The notes under the pieces were generated by a model. It did not search any database. It saw nothing but the letters and a program-made list of their open reading frames with translations, and was not told the DNA's origin. A DNA stretch of 64,000 bases. Origin: Sphingobium sp. SCG-1. Its GTDB lineage: Bacteria; Pseudomonadota; Alphaproteobacteria; Sphingomonadales; Sphingomonadaceae. Shown here piece after piece: positions 24,231 to 34,193 of this stretch. The stretch covers positions 3,149,501 to 3,213,500 of the forward strand of contig NZ_CP026372.1 in NCBI RefSeq assembly GCF_002953135.1, given 5' to 3'. Position 1 is the stretch's first letter. Every line of letters starts with the position of its first letter. The position numbers and the translations under genes were made by a program.

Positions 24231-24866
24231 TCAGCGCCCAAAGACCGCGATTCGCAGCAACCGTGCATATAGCCGCGGCGTCAGTTCGGATGGCCCGGCC
24301 CGGCCCCGCACGATATCGTGCCGCGCCAGCCCCGCCGCCAGCCGCAGCGCCTTGTTCCCCTTGATCTTCGCCGGCAGATATTCCCGCGCAACCTCGACCG
24401 CGCGCTGCGCCGTCGTCCGATCCCCGATATGCCCCGACAAATCCCACAAAGCCCAAAGCGCGCCCGCTTTCGTATCGGCCACGGCATCCAAGGCCCGAAA
24501 CAGCCCCCTGCCCCGCCCTTCGGCAAAGCTGCGTAAAGCCGCCTCGTCCAGCGGCAGCGGGTCCAGCAATATCTCCCAGCCATCGATCATCGCAAGCAGC
24601 CCGTCCCGCGCCGCCATGATCCCCGGCTCCGCCCGCAACGCATCCACCAGCGGATCGCCCAGCCCTTTGACCTGCGCGTCATCGCTCAGCACCTCATGCC
24701 ACCAGGTCAGCCGCATCTGCCCCACCATAGGCTCCCGCGTAGTCCGCACCACATCCGCCAGTCGAGCATCATAAGCCCACAACAGCTGGTGCCGGGGCGC
24801 TTCTCGCCCAGCATAGCTTGCAAGCAGCCGCGGCATCGGGGCGAGGCTTAGCGGGTCGTTAACCAT
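24231..24866 (-). CDS. Squalene/phytoene synthase-like protein
   Basis: A 211-residue protein of the trans-isoprenyl diphosphate synthase-like superfamily, shorter than functional phytoene synthases (about 280-300 aa). It has RLTWWHEVL in the place of the first substrate-binding helix, but a clear DxxxD pair is missing. It looks closer to the NDUFAF6-like branch, so an assembly role is possible and a synthase activity is doubtful. The start is uncertain: ATG 24866 gives MVNDPLSLAP, and upstream ATGs at 24908 and 24980 are possible but weakly supported. Confidence 0.8.
   Translation of the reverse strand: MVNDPLSLAPMPRLLASYAGREAPRHQLLWAYDARLADVVRTTREPMVGQMRLTWWHEVLSDDAQVKGLGDPLVDALRAEPGIMAARDGLLAMIDGWEILLDPLPLDEAALRSFAEGRGRGLFRALDAVADTKAGALWALWDLSGHIGDRTTAQRAVEVAREYLPAKIKGNKALRLAAGLARHDIVRGRAGPSELTPRLYARLLRIAVFGR
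24859..24866 (+). promoter_or_regulatory. CtrA-type octamer TTAACCAT upstream of the Tad-like operon
   Basis: TTAACCAT is the known alphaproteobacterial CtrA half-site octamer. It lies 75 bases upstream of the TadG-like gene start and overlaps the start codon of the divergent squalene-synthase-like gene. CtrA controls pilus genes in Caulobacter, so the position is meaningful, but an 8-mer can also occur by chance. Confidence 0.35.
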
Positions 24867-24940
24867 GTTGTTTGTATCGATCCTAACCAGCGCTGGCGCA
24901 TGGCGCATATTGGAATCAAGCCCGGTGGGGTCCGGGACGG

Positions 24941-27220
24941 GTGGACAGAGCAGATATGAGCAATTGGGCGGGCAACACAATCGGCTTCTTGGGACGCCTG
25001 CGCAAGGATGTGCGGGGGAACGTAATCGCCATGTCCGCTGCGGCGATTTTTCCTCTGATCGGCCTGTTGGGTGGTGCCGTGGATATGGGCCGCCTTTACG
25101 CCGTCAAAACCCGCCTCCAGTCCGCATGCGACGCAGGCGCGCTGGCAGGGCGAAGGGTAATGGGCACCGGACGGTGGACGGATAATAGCGGGCGCGCGAA
25201 CCAAATAGCCACCCAGACATTTGATCTGAACTTTCCGGCCGGCAGCTTCGGATCTGGAGCAATTACGCGCACCTTTAGCGAAGTCGATGGCACTGTGACA
25301 GGCAACGCGTCGGTTCCCGTGCCCATGACACTCATGCGCTTATTCGGCAGCCCGGAAAAAACGCTTACCGTCACATGCGACGGTCTAATGCTGATTCCCA
25401 ATACGGACGTTATGTTTGTGCTGGATAATTCCGGATCCATGAATCAAGTCATTCCGGACGATGCCACGGGCCTGACCAAGATTGCCGGCTTGAGGAGAGC
25501 CATCAAGTGCTTCTATGAAGCGTTAGCCCGGCAAGATATTACTGATGTAACTCCTGCAAACTGCGGAACCACCGCCAATCCGACGGGCGGGCTATCGTCT
25601 CAGGTTCAACTCCGTTTCGGCTTCGTGAATTATGACCATATGGTCAATGTGGGCAAGCTGCTTCCGAACGACTATCTTGTTGACAATTGGACCTACCAGT
25701 CACGCGAACCGATAAGAACGACTGTTTGGTCTTGGACCTTGGGTAGCGAAAGTTCCGCGAACTGGGGTAACTGGCCATCGAAGCCTACGGAACTGGGCAC
25801 GGCTAGTAATTATTCGAACTGGACGTCGTTAGCGGGCACAGATTCGTTAACCATCAATGGCAAATCCTATACGCGTAGTCCTTCAGCACCAAAATCAATC
25901 ACGTCCTGTTCGGACCTTAATAAAACTAACGGCGGCGTCGAATATACCGATGCTGGGAGTGTTCAGACGGAATATCTTCAGAGCACTACCCAGAGTCCAC
26001 CTGTCCACCCCGCCGCATCGCAAGCTCTAACCTATGACCAGAAAGACAATCATGTTGCGACAGCATATCGCTATTTTTGGACCAACGGGAAAGGCAATAG
26101 CGGGAGCTGCAATCTGCAAAGCGGCACCTATAACTACACGCTGACGCGCACGACGGTCACGAACAAGCCCATAATCTGGGCGCAGCAAGAACAGGTAACA
26201 TGGAGATATAAGCCCGTAAGCTTTCCGCTTGCATCACTCAAGGCGGGAGGTTCGACATGGGCGGGCTCCGTATTACTTCCTATTGGGCAGGGCACAGGTG
26301 CAACGGTCAAGCTGTCGGGCTCAAATGCGGATACTACCTTGACCACGGTCGCTGATACCAGCGTTACATGGAACGGCTGTATCGAGGAAAGGCAAACCTT
26401 CAAGAATACGGACGGCGATCCCTCTGACGATTGGACCGGCTACCCTTTGTCTCCGGCCGCCGCATTTGATATGGACATCGACACTCCGCCAACGCCCGGG
26501 AATGCCGCCACGCAATGGCGGCCCGCTCTGCACAGCGCCGTATGGGGTCGGAAAACCACGCAGTCCGACAGTGGCTGGAGCGGCAGCAATACCACGAACG
26601 AAGTGGATGGCGGAAATGCGACTGATCGAAATCTTAGCAGCAACAATTGCGTCACTGCCTCCCGCAAACTGACCAGTTATTCTGGCCAGAACGGAAACCT
26701 AACCGCCAGTAATTTCAGAGCTTACGTCAACACGATCGCGCCGAACGGTAATACCTACCACGATATCGGCCTGCTATGGGGTGCACGTTTGATGTCGCCC
26801 ACCGGCATCTTTGCAAGCGAAAACGCAATGACGGCCGGCGGCGCTCAGATCCAACGGCACATGATTTTCATGACCGACGGCGACACAGCCAATACCTGGA
26901 ATAATTATGCGAGCTATGGTCTGGAATGGTGGGATCGTCGCCAGATCAACCCAATTGGCCTTAGTAACGGGTCTTATGAAACTAAGCTGGAAGACAACAA
27001 CAATGCTCGTTCCAACGCGCTATGTACTGCCATTAAAAATAAAAACATCACGCTCTGGGTTATCTCCTACGGCGATGGCGTTAACACGACCACGCAAACT
27101 CGCCTGGAAAACTGCGCGACGAGCCCCACCTATTTCTTCTCGGCGGCGAACACCACAACGTTGATTGCCAAATTCCGTGAGATCGCGGACAAAATCTCCA
27201 ACCTGCGCTTGACCAAGTAA
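24941..27220 (+). CDS. TadG-like VWA-domain pilus assembly protein
   Basis: A 759-residue protein with the N-terminal RDVRGNVIAMSAAAIFPLIGLLGGAVDMGR segment (one membrane helix, about 27-48) typical of TadE/TadG proteins. A VWA domain follows: its metal site DxSxS is D162, S164, S166 (FVLDNSGSM), whereas the IFMTDGD strand is at residues 642-648. Thus about 470 residues rich in Asn, Thr, Ser and Trp are inserted inside the domain. Local base composition is clearly AT-richer than neighbouring genes. The start is GTG 24941, or ATG 24956. Expected role: envelope component of a Flp/Tad-type pilus. It begins a three-gene operon. Confidence 0.88.
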   Translation: MDRADMSNWAGNTIGFLGRLRKDVRGNVIAMSAAAIFPLIGLLGGAVDMGRLYAVKTRLQSACDAGALAGRRVMGTGRWTDNSGRANQIATQTFDLNFPAGSFGSGAITRTFSEVDGTVTGNASVPVPMTLMRLFGSPEKTLTVTCDGLMLIPNTDVMFVLDNSGSMNQVIPDDATGLTKIAGLRRAIKCFYEALARQDITDVTPANCGTTANPTGGLSSQVQLRFGFVNYDHMVNVGKLLPNDYLVDNWTYQSREPIRTTVWSWTLGSESSANWGNWPSKPTELGTASNYSNWTSLAGTDSLTINGKSYTRSPSAPKSITSCSDLNKTNGGVEYTDAGSVQTEYLQSTTQSPPVHPAASQALTYDQKDNHVATAYRYFWTNGKGNSGSCNLQSGTYNYTLTRTTVTNKPIIWAQQEQVTWRYKPVSFPLASLKAGGSTWAGSVLLPIGQGTGATVKLSGSNADTTLTTVADTSVTWNGCIEERQTFKNTDGDPSDDWTGYPLSPAAAFDMDIDTPPTPGNAATQWRPALHSAVWGRKTTQSDSGWSGSNTTNEVDGGNATDRNLSSNNCVTASRKLTSYSGQNGNLTASNFRAYVNTIAPNGNTYHDIGLLWGARLMSPTGIFASENAMTAGGAQIQRHMIFMTDGDTANTWNNYASYGLEWWDRRQINPIGLSNGSYETKLEDNNNARSNALCTAIKNKNITLWVISYGDGVNTTTQTRLENCATSPTYFFSAANTTTLIAKFREIADKISNLRLTK

Positions 27221-27221
27221 G

Positions 27222-27839
27222 ATGAGCATGCGGAGCCTCTTTGAGAAATTTGGACCGAACGAACGCGGCGTAACAGCTATCGAGTTCGCCATAGTAGCGC
27301 CGGTTTTTCTCGCGCTCATCATGGGCGGATTGGATTTCGGGCACACCCTCTACATGCAGGCCGTATTACAAGGCACGGTACAGAAGGCCGCGCGCGACTC
27401 ATCCTTGGCAACGGGTGCCGAGACAGCAAAAAAAACGATCATAGACGGTAACGTCCGCTCCGCAGTGCGTGACCTCAATACATCACTGACGGATAACGAC
27501 ATTCAGATAACGCGCACGTCATATGGCGATTTTACCCAGGCACAGGCCGCCCAACCCGAAGATGCTAACCAAGACGGGGTTTGTAGCCCGGGAGAAGTCT
27601 GGATCGACCGCAACTTCAATGACGTTTATGATGCAAACGGCGGCTCCAGCGGTTCGGGGGGAGCCAAGGACGTACTCGTCTATTCAGTAAGGACGTCATA
27701 TCCTCGCCTTTTTCCAGTCGCGGCGCTCATCGGCTTTTCTCCGAACGTCAACTTGAGCGCCACCACAGTGATGGCCAACCAACCATATGGCGATCAGGTG
27801 ACGCGGGCGGGATCACTGACGCCCAGGAATTGCCCATGA
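27222..27839 (+). CDS. TadE-like pilus assembly protein 1
   Basis: A 205-residue TadE-family protein. The N-terminus has the classic ERGVTAIEFAIVAPVFLALIMG (about 15-36), with the glutamate that in TadE/TadF is near the prepilin peptidase (TadV) cleavage site. The mature part is periplasmic and includes a calcium-loop-like DANQDGVCSPGE and DRNFNDVYDANGG. It starts one base after the TadG-like stop (TAA-G-ATG) and ends with an ATGA overlap to the next gene, so the three are translationally coupled. Confidence 0.9.
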   Translation: MSMRSLFEKFGPNERGVTAIEFAIVAPVFLALIMGGLDFGHTLYMQAVLQGTVQKAARDSSLATGAETAKKTIIDGNVRSAVRDLNTSLTDNDIQITRTSYGDFTQAQAAQPEDANQDGVCSPGEVWIDRNFNDVYDANGGSSGSGGAKDVLVYSVRTSYPRLFPVAALIGFSPNVNLSATTVMANQPYGDQVTRAGSLTPRNCP

Positions 27840-28561
27840 TTGCGCAGCGTCTAACCCAACGCGCTCGTTGCACTTTGCAACGACTACGGGATGATAGAAG
27901 CGGTCTCGCGCTAATTGAATTCGCTTTAGTAACGCCGATCATGCTGGTGCTGATTACAGGCGGTGTGGAACTCGCCAATTACTCGATAACATCGATGAGA
28001 CTGTCCGCGCTAGCGTTACAGGTCGCCGATAACGCGTCTCGCATCGGCTCCGGTGATCCCCTAGCCGCAAAGAAGATCACCGAAGCGCAAGTGAACGATC
28101 TGTTGCAGGGCGCGCTTGCGCAGGGCGGCAACATGAACATCAACGGCACCTATTCGGAAAAACAGGTCAGCGGGTCCAATGTGAACAAGAACAAGGCCCG
28201 TATCGTTATATCGAGTCTGGAACCCGACACGCATACGGCGCATGTCGGAAGAAATTATATCCATTGGCAACGCTGCTACGGGCGGGCCACGGAATACACT
28301 CCGCAATACGGCCTCGAAGGAGTTGATAACATCACTGGGATGGGGCCGACAGGACGACAAGTCTTTGCGCCAGCCGGGACTGCCGTCATCTTCGTGGAGG
28401 TACACTATCGATACGAGCCGCTGTTCCCGCTCATCCGGCCAGACATGTTCGGCATGATGACCTACAAGGACATGAACAGCGTCGCCGCAATGGTCGTTCG
28501 GGATGATCGCGACCTGTCGCAGATTTACCCGGTCGCTGGTGTGACCGCTTCCACCTGTTGA
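27836..28561 (+). CDS. TadE-like pilus assembly protein 2
   Basis: A 241-residue TadE-family protein with DRSGLALIEFALVTPIMLVLITG (about 21-43) as the prepilin-like segment and a periplasmic C-terminal part. It is longer than the preceding TadE-like protein and ends in a cysteine (TASTC). The ATG at 27836 overlaps the previous stop (ATGA). A strong terminator follows two bases later. With only TadG/TadE/TadE here, secretin and ATPase genes of the Tad machine must lie elsewhere. Confidence 0.9.
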   Translation: MIAQRLTQRARCTLQRLRDDRSGLALIEFALVTPIMLVLITGGVELANYSITSMRLSALALQVADNASRIGSGDPLAAKKITEAQVNDLLQGALAQGGNMNINGTYSEKQVSGSNVNKNKARIVISSLEPDTHTAHVGRNYIHWQRCYGRATEYTPQYGLEGVDNITGMGPTGRQVFAPAGTAVIFVEVHYRYEPLFPLIRPDMFGMMTYKDMNSVAAMVVRDDRDLSQIYPVAGVTASTC

Positions 28562-28562
28562 T

Positions 28563-28597
28563 AATAAGAGGAGCGGGCAGAGCACGCTCCTCTTATT
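28563..28597. terminator. Intrinsic terminator shared by the Tad-like operon and pdhB
   Basis: A perfect 13-bp inverted repeat: AATAAGAGGAGCG (28563-28575) and CGCTCCTCTTATT (28585-28597). The A/T outer part gives a T-rich tail on both strands, so it can end transcription from both convergent operons. Confidence 0.9.
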
Positions 28598-28600
28598 GGC

Positions 28601-30007
28601 TCACCGATAGCAGACCTTCTTCGCCGCAGCGACAACGCGCCCCGCGTCGATCAGCGCCGCCTTTTCCAGATTCGCGGCGTAAGGTAGCGGCACGTCCTCG
28701 TTGGTGACGCGCAGCAACGGTGCATCGAGGTCGTCGAAGCCCTGCTCCATCACGACCGCGGCGATCTCCGACGCAATGGAGCATGTCGGCCAGCCTTCTT
28801 CGACCACAACGATGCGGTTGGTCTTCTTCAAGCTCTCCAGCACCGTCGCCGTGTCCAGCGGACGGAGCGTGCGTAAGTCGATGACTTCCGCCTCAATCCC
28901 TTCACCGGCCAGTGTCTCGGCGGCTTCAAGCGCGAGGCCTACGCCGATCGAATAGCTGACCAGCGTCACATCCTTGCCTTCGCGGATGATGCGCGCCTTG
29001 CCGATCGGCAGGACGTAATCATCGAGCTTCGGGATATCGAACGTGCGGCCATAAAGCAGTTCGTTCTCCAGGAACACGACCGGATCCTGACAGCGAATGG
29101 CAGCCTTCAAAAGCCCCTTGGCATCCGCCGCATCATAGGGCGAGATGACGATCAGGCCCGGTACGCTGGCATACCACGGGCCATAATTCTGGCTGTGCTG
29201 TGCGCCCACCCGGCTGGCTGCGCCGTTCGGGCCACGGAACACGATCGGGCAGCGCATCTGGCCCCCCGACATGTAGTTGGTCTTCGCGGCGGAATTGATG
29301 ATGTGGTCGATCGCCTGCATGGCGAAGTTGAACGTCATGAACTCGATAACGGGGCGCAGACCGCCCATTGCCGCGCCTGTGCCTACGCCTGCAAAGCCAT
29401 ATTCCGTGATCGGTGTGTCGATCACGCGCTTGGGGCCGAATTCCTCCAGCAATCCCTGCGTGACTTTATATGCGCCTTGATACTCCGCAACTTCCTCGCC
29501 CATCACGAACACGCGTTCGTCGGAGCGCATTTCTTCCGCCATCGCGTCGCGAAGAGCTTCGCGCACCGTGACCTTCACATATTCGGTGCCTTCAGGAACC
29601 GCTGGATCAGCAATCTGCGGCCTGGCTTCGGACGCAAGCTTAGACGTGCCGCTCTCGGCTTTCTTCGGCGCATCGGGGGCCGCTTCGGGCGCCGCTGGAG
29701 GCGTGCTTTCCGCAGCTTTAGGTCCCTTGGCGTCAGGGGCTGGTTCCGGCGCAGCCTCTTCGCCACCCTCACCCGCCATTGTCGCGATAACCGTGCCGAC
29801 TTTTACCCCGTCGGTGCCTTCCGCGACCATGATCTTGCCGATTTTGCCCTCGTCCACGGCTTCGAATTCCATCGTCGCCTTGTCAGTCTCGATCTCGGCG
29901 AGAATATCGCCCGACTTCACTTCGTCGCCTTCCTTGACCAGCCACTTGGCCAGCGTGCCTTCTTCCATCGTGGGCGACAGCGCCGGCATCTTGATTTCGA
30001 TACCCAT
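28601..30007 (-). CDS. pdhB: Pyruvate dehydrogenase E1 component subunit beta, with N-terminal lipoyl domain
   Basis: A 468-residue E1 beta subunit. Residues 1-80 are a lipoyl domain with the lipoylated lysine K43 in EIETDKATMEFE. A Pro/Ala-rich hinge (about 82-125) and the transketolase-like E1 beta domain with GVGTGAAMGGLRPVIEFMTFNF follow. An extra lipoyl domain on E1 beta is known in alphaproteobacteria such as Sinorhizobium. With pdhA it decarboxylates pyruvate in the PDH complex. The ATG shares one base with the pdhA stop (TAATG), so translation is coupled. Confidence 0.98.
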   Translation of the reverse strand: MGIEIKMPALSPTMEEGTLAKWLVKEGDEVKSGDILAEIETDKATMEFEAVDEGKIGKIMVAEGTDGVKVGTVIATMAGEGGEEAAPEPAPDAKGPKAAESTPPAAPEAAPDAPKKAESGTSKLASEARPQIADPAVPEGTEYVKVTVREALRDAMAEEMRSDERVFVMGEEVAEYQGAYKVTQGLLEEFGPKRVIDTPITEYGFAGVGTGAAMGGLRPVIEFMTFNFAMQAIDHIINSAAKTNYMSGGQMRCPIVFRGPNGAASRVGAQHSQNYGPWYASVPGLIVISPYDAADAKGLLKAAIRCQDPVVFLENELLYGRTFDIPKLDDYVLPIGKARIIREGKDVTLVSYSIGVGLALEAAETLAGEGIEAEVIDLRTLRPLDTATVLESLKKTNRIVVVEEGWPTCSIASEIAAVVMEQGFDDLDAPLLRVTNEDVPLPYAANLEKAALIDAGRVVAAAKKVCYR

Positions 30008-31074
30008 TAATATTGCTCCACCAGCACGTCGGTATACAGTTCAGCCGCTTCCGGCTCAGGCGAAGATTCAGCATAGTCCGCCGCCTCGCTGACGATCTTG
30101 CGGATGTCCTGATCCATCTTCTTGATCTCGTCCTCACTGACGCCGGCCTTCAGCAGATACGCCTTCGCGCCCTCGATCGGATCGGACTTGTCGCGCATCT
30201 CCTGGACTTCCTCGCGTGAGCGATACTTGGCAGGATCGGACATCGAGTGGCCGCGATAGCGATAGGTCTTCATTTCGAGCAGGATCGGCCCTTTGCCGGC
30301 TTTGACCCATGCCAGCGCTTCTTCGGTCGCGCCACGCACCGCCAACACATCCATGCCGTTGACTTGGATACCCGGAATGCGGAAGCTCTCGCCACGGCGA
30401 TAAAGCTGATCCTCCGCGGAGGATCGATTGACCGAAGTGCCCATCGCATACTGATTGTTCTCAATCACAAAGATGATCGGGAGCTTCCACAGTTCAGCCA
30501 TGTTGAAGCTTTCGTAGACCTGTCCCTGGTTGGAGGCACCGTCTCCGAAATAGGCAACACATACACCGCCATCGTCGTTATATTTGTGCGCAAAGCCAAG
30601 GCCCGTGCCGAGCGACACCTGCGCGCCGACGATACCATGCCCGCCGTAAAACTTATGTTCCACGCTGAACATGTGCATCGATCCGCCCTTGCCGCGCGAA
30701 ATGCCCGCGGCGCGACCAGTCAGCTCAGCCATGATGACCTTGGGATCGATGCCATAGGCAAGCATATGCCCATGGTCGCGATAGCCGGTGATGACGCTGT
30801 CCTTGCCGGGTTCAAGCGCCGACTGAATGCCGACCGCAACGGCTTCCTGACCGATATAAAGATGGCAGAAGCCGCCGATGAGGCCAAGGCCATATAACTG
30901 GCCCGCTTTCTCCTCGAAGCGGCGGATAAGCACCATCTGACGATAAAATTCGAGCAGTTCTTCCTTGCTCGCCTTGTAATCCGAAGGCGCATCGGGACGT
31001 TCACGATTATGATCTGCCGGAGCAGGAGCGGCCGCCTTGGCCGATGCCGTGCGTGGCGAAGCTGATTTAGCCAA
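30007..31074 (-). CDS. pdhA: Pyruvate dehydrogenase E1 component subunit alpha
   Basis: A 355-residue thiamine-diphosphate enzyme subunit. The TPP motif is GDGASNQGQVYESFNMAELW, ending in IENNQYAMGTSVNRSS. The N-terminal tail is Ala/Pro-rich and disordered. The start is TTG at 31074, placed by AAGAAGGG eight bases upstream. It is followed directly by pdhB. The E2 and E3 genes are not in the window. Confidence 0.98.
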   Translation of the reverse strand: MAKSASPRTASAKAAAPAPADHNRERPDAPSDYKASKEELLEFYRQMVLIRRFEEKAGQLYGLGLIGGFCHLYIGQEAVAVGIQSALEPGKDSVITGYRDHGHMLAYGIDPKVIMAELTGRAAGISRGKGGSMHMFSVEHKFYGGHGIVGAQVSLGTGLGFAHKYNDDGGVCVAYFGDGASNQGQVYESFNMAELWKLPIIFVIENNQYAMGTSVNRSSAEDQLYRRGESFRIPGIQVNGMDVLAVRGATEEALAWVKAGKGPILLEMKTYRYRGHSMSDPAKYRSREEVQEMRDKSDPIEGAKAYLLKAGVSEDEIKKMDQDIRKIVSEAADYAESSPEPEAAELYTDVLVEQY

Positions 31075-31223
31075 AGGAGGAACCCTTCTTTGTCGTTCCG
31101 GGGAGGAGGAGCGATATAGGGCCAGTCTGCGGCATAATGCAACGCCCTCTCAGGGTCGGGAGGCGAGGATCATGTCAGGTACGACAACTAAAATGGCCCC
31201 ACCGCGCGTTCTGGTAACATGCG

Positions 31224-31535
31224 TTACTTGAGGGGCACGATCACTTCGTCGGGATGCCCGACATTCAATTCCTTGCGGACAAGTTCGTCCACCATATCGG
31301 GATCGGCGCGACGCGGATCGAGAAGCTGGACGCGGTTCTTCAACTGGTCCCGGTGCTTCTTGACCATAGCCAATTCTGCGCGGCTTTCATGCAGTTGTCG
31401 GGAGTAGTCGCCCCAGGCCAAGATGCCGCTCGATCCGAACACCGCATAGCCAGCGAAAAGCAACAGGAGGAGGATCGCAATCGCAGGCCCCAATGCCGAC
31501 ATCAGCAGCGCTCGTAATTTCGCGATATGAACCAT
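31224..31535 (-). CDS. ftsB: FtsB/DivIC-family septum formation initiator
   Basis: A 103-residue bitopic membrane protein. It has one membrane segment (about residues 13-34), then a coiled coil (SRQLHESRAELAMVKKHRDQLKNRVQLL), then DPDMVDELVRKELNVGHPDEVIV, the conserved FtsB/DivIC end. FtsB joins FtsL and FtsQ in the divisome. The AAGGGG before ATG 31535 favours this start; ATG 31550 is in frame upstream. The location between pdhA and eno is typical for alphaproteobacteria. Confidence 0.88.
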   Translation of the reverse strand: MVHIAKLRALLMSALGPAIAILLLLLFAGYAVFGSSGILAWGDYSRQLHESRAELAMVKKHRDQLKNRVQLLDPRRADPDMVDELVRKELNVGHPDEVIVPLK

Positions 31536-31617
31536 TTCCCCTTGAATCATAGGCGATTCAGGCTTGCAACATAAATCTGCACAAGTTGAGCTAACGCATC
31601 GATTTTTGTCGTTACGA

Positions 31618-31648
31618 TACTGTGCCGACTTCGCTGGTCGGCACAGTA
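31618..31648 (-). terminator. Terminator downstream of eno
   Basis: A perfect 12-bp inverted repeat, TACTGTGCCGAC (31618-31629) and GTCGGCACAGTA (31637-31648), with a 7-base loop, located 11 bases past the eno stop. Downstream on the minus strand the tract is only modestly T-containing. It lies between eno and the ftsB promoter region. Confidence 0.75.
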
Positions 31649-31659
31649 TTAGCTAAGCT

Positions 31660-32934
<1,275 letters not shown>

Positions 32935-33099
32935 AGATGTCCCCTGACGATAGAAGGCTGCTGAATGCCGCCCCGCTTAGCCAGCAGGGTCATTATTGGC
33001 AATGGCGATAGAAAAGAGCGAGGCTTGCATCAGGCGTAAAACTCCGTAACGCATGCGATACGAATTTCAGGCTGCAATATGCGAAACTGCATTCGGAAC

Positions 33100-33125
33100 G
33101 GAACCGTTGCAGTCCGCAAGCATTG
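33100..33125 (+). promoter_or_regulatory. Possible EcfG (general stress) promoter
   Basis: GGAAC (33100-33104), 16 bases, then CATTG (33121-33125) resembles the alphaproteobacterial EcfG consensus GGAAC-N16/17-CGTT with one mismatch in the -10 element. It lies 53 bases before the first of four small stress-type genes, a class commonly under EcfG control. A second GGAAC five bases upstream (33095-33099) gives no better -10. Confidence 0.45.
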
Positions 33126-33177
33126 GACCGACGAAGAGGCTCCGTACGGAGCGTGCATTCTGCGAGGAGGAACTATT

Positions 33178-33735
33178 ATGGCTGACACGCTGAACGAGAC
33201 AGGCACCACCACGGGGAAAAACCCGAGAAGTCCTGTGACGCCAACCCCGGCGACTGCCATTCCCACAGGAACGGCTGATACCACGTCCGCTTCCACCACT
33301 AAAAAGGTGAAGGAAAGCGTGAAGGCTAATGCCGAAAAGGTTAAGGCCGCTGCCCTGAAAGCGACGGAAAATGTGGACTGGAAGGCACATGGTGACCAGT
33401 TGAAAGATCAGGCCACCAAGACCGCGCGTTCCGCCGCAGACGTGGCCAAGGACAAGACCGGCACGGCCATGCAGAGCCTGTCGAAGCTGATCTCTGACAC
33501 CGCCAGCACAGTCGACTCCAAGCTAGGTCCGCAATATGGCGATTATGCGCGCTACGCGGCGGAAGCCGTGTCGGGCGCGGCAAAGTCGCTCGACGCCAAG
33601 GATATCGATCAACTGATCGGCGAAGCGCGGGATTTTGTTCGCAAAAGCCCTGCCGTCGCGATCGGTGCGGCGGCCGTTGCAGGATATGTGCTGATGCGTC
33701 TGGCCAAAGGCTCGGACTCTTCTGCGGACGCGTGA
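33178..33735 (+). CDS. Lys/Ala-rich helical protein with C-terminal membrane segment (185 aa)
   Basis: Not a named family. The N-terminal third is Thr/Pro-rich and disordered, the middle is Lys/Ala-rich amphipathic helix (VKESVKANAEKVKAAALKATENV), similar in style to LEA-like and YqjD/ElaB proteins. The end has one short membrane segment (SPAVAIGAAAVAGYVLMRLAKG, about 155-176). GAGGAGGAAC precedes the ATG at 33178. It is the first gene of a four-gene set ending at a terminator, probably a stress-induced membrane-associated protein. Confidence 0.82.
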   Translation: MADTLNETGTTTGKNPRSPVTPTPATAIPTGTADTTSASTTKKVKESVKANAEKVKAAALKATENVDWKAHGDQLKDQATKTARSAADVAKDKTGTAMQSLSKLISDTASTVDSKLGPQYGDYARYAAEAVSGAAKSLDAKDIDQLIGEARDFVRKSPAVAIGAAAVAGYVLMRLAKGSDSSADA

Positions 33736-33788
33736 CGCCTATCGTGACGAGCGCACTTGTGGTGACGCGATAGGTCGGAGCGTATGTT

Positions 33789-34193
33789 GTGAATGAAACG
33801 GTGAATGAACCGATTGTCGGCGGTGAGGACCGCGTCCTTGCCGACGACACATGGGTAAACAGAGTCGAGAATGAGTCGATCGGCGAGGCATTCTCGCGAC
33901 TGGTCGGCAGCGGCAAAGAATATGCCCATGCAGAACTGAACAAGCAGAAGCTGCGTGCGGGCATTGTCGCTGCAAGCGCGACTTATATTGCGATATTGCT
34001 TGTCGGGGCGCTGGTGATCGCGCTGGCGGCAGTTGGCGCGCTCCTCGTTGGGCTTATCATTACCCTCTCCCCAGCCCTTACGCCGGGCGGTGCAACCGCG
34101 GCGGTGGTAGTCGCAGCGTTGGTGATCGCAGGCCTCCTTGCACTGTTGGCGAAGTCGCGCATCACGCAGATGACCAGGGACATCAAGGCATGA
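33789..34193 (+). CDS. Holin-like small membrane protein (DUF1469/holin-X type)
   Basis: A 134-residue protein with two membrane helices (about residues 58-90 and 95-122) and an N-terminal charged part, matching the phage-holin-superfamily III/DUF1469 profile often called phage holin family. Here the context is chromosomal and stress-like, so a holin function is unlikely. The start is GTG 33789. The stop overlaps the next start (ATGA at 34190). Confidence 0.83.
   Translation: MNETVNEPIVGGEDRVLADDTWVNRVENESIGEAFSRLVGSGKEYAHAELNKQKLRAGIVAASATYIAILLVGALVIALAAVGALLVGLIITLSPALTPGGATAAVVVAALVIAGLLALLAKSRITQMTRDIKA

Noticed and set aside
29195..30010. 271-residue open frame antisense to pdhB
   Set aside because: Shadow of a certain gene, His/Arg-rich without structure.
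33789..34193. Phage holin or prophage remnant
   Set aside because: Only the family name mentions phage. No lysin, integrase or other phage gene is nearby and the operon is stress-like.
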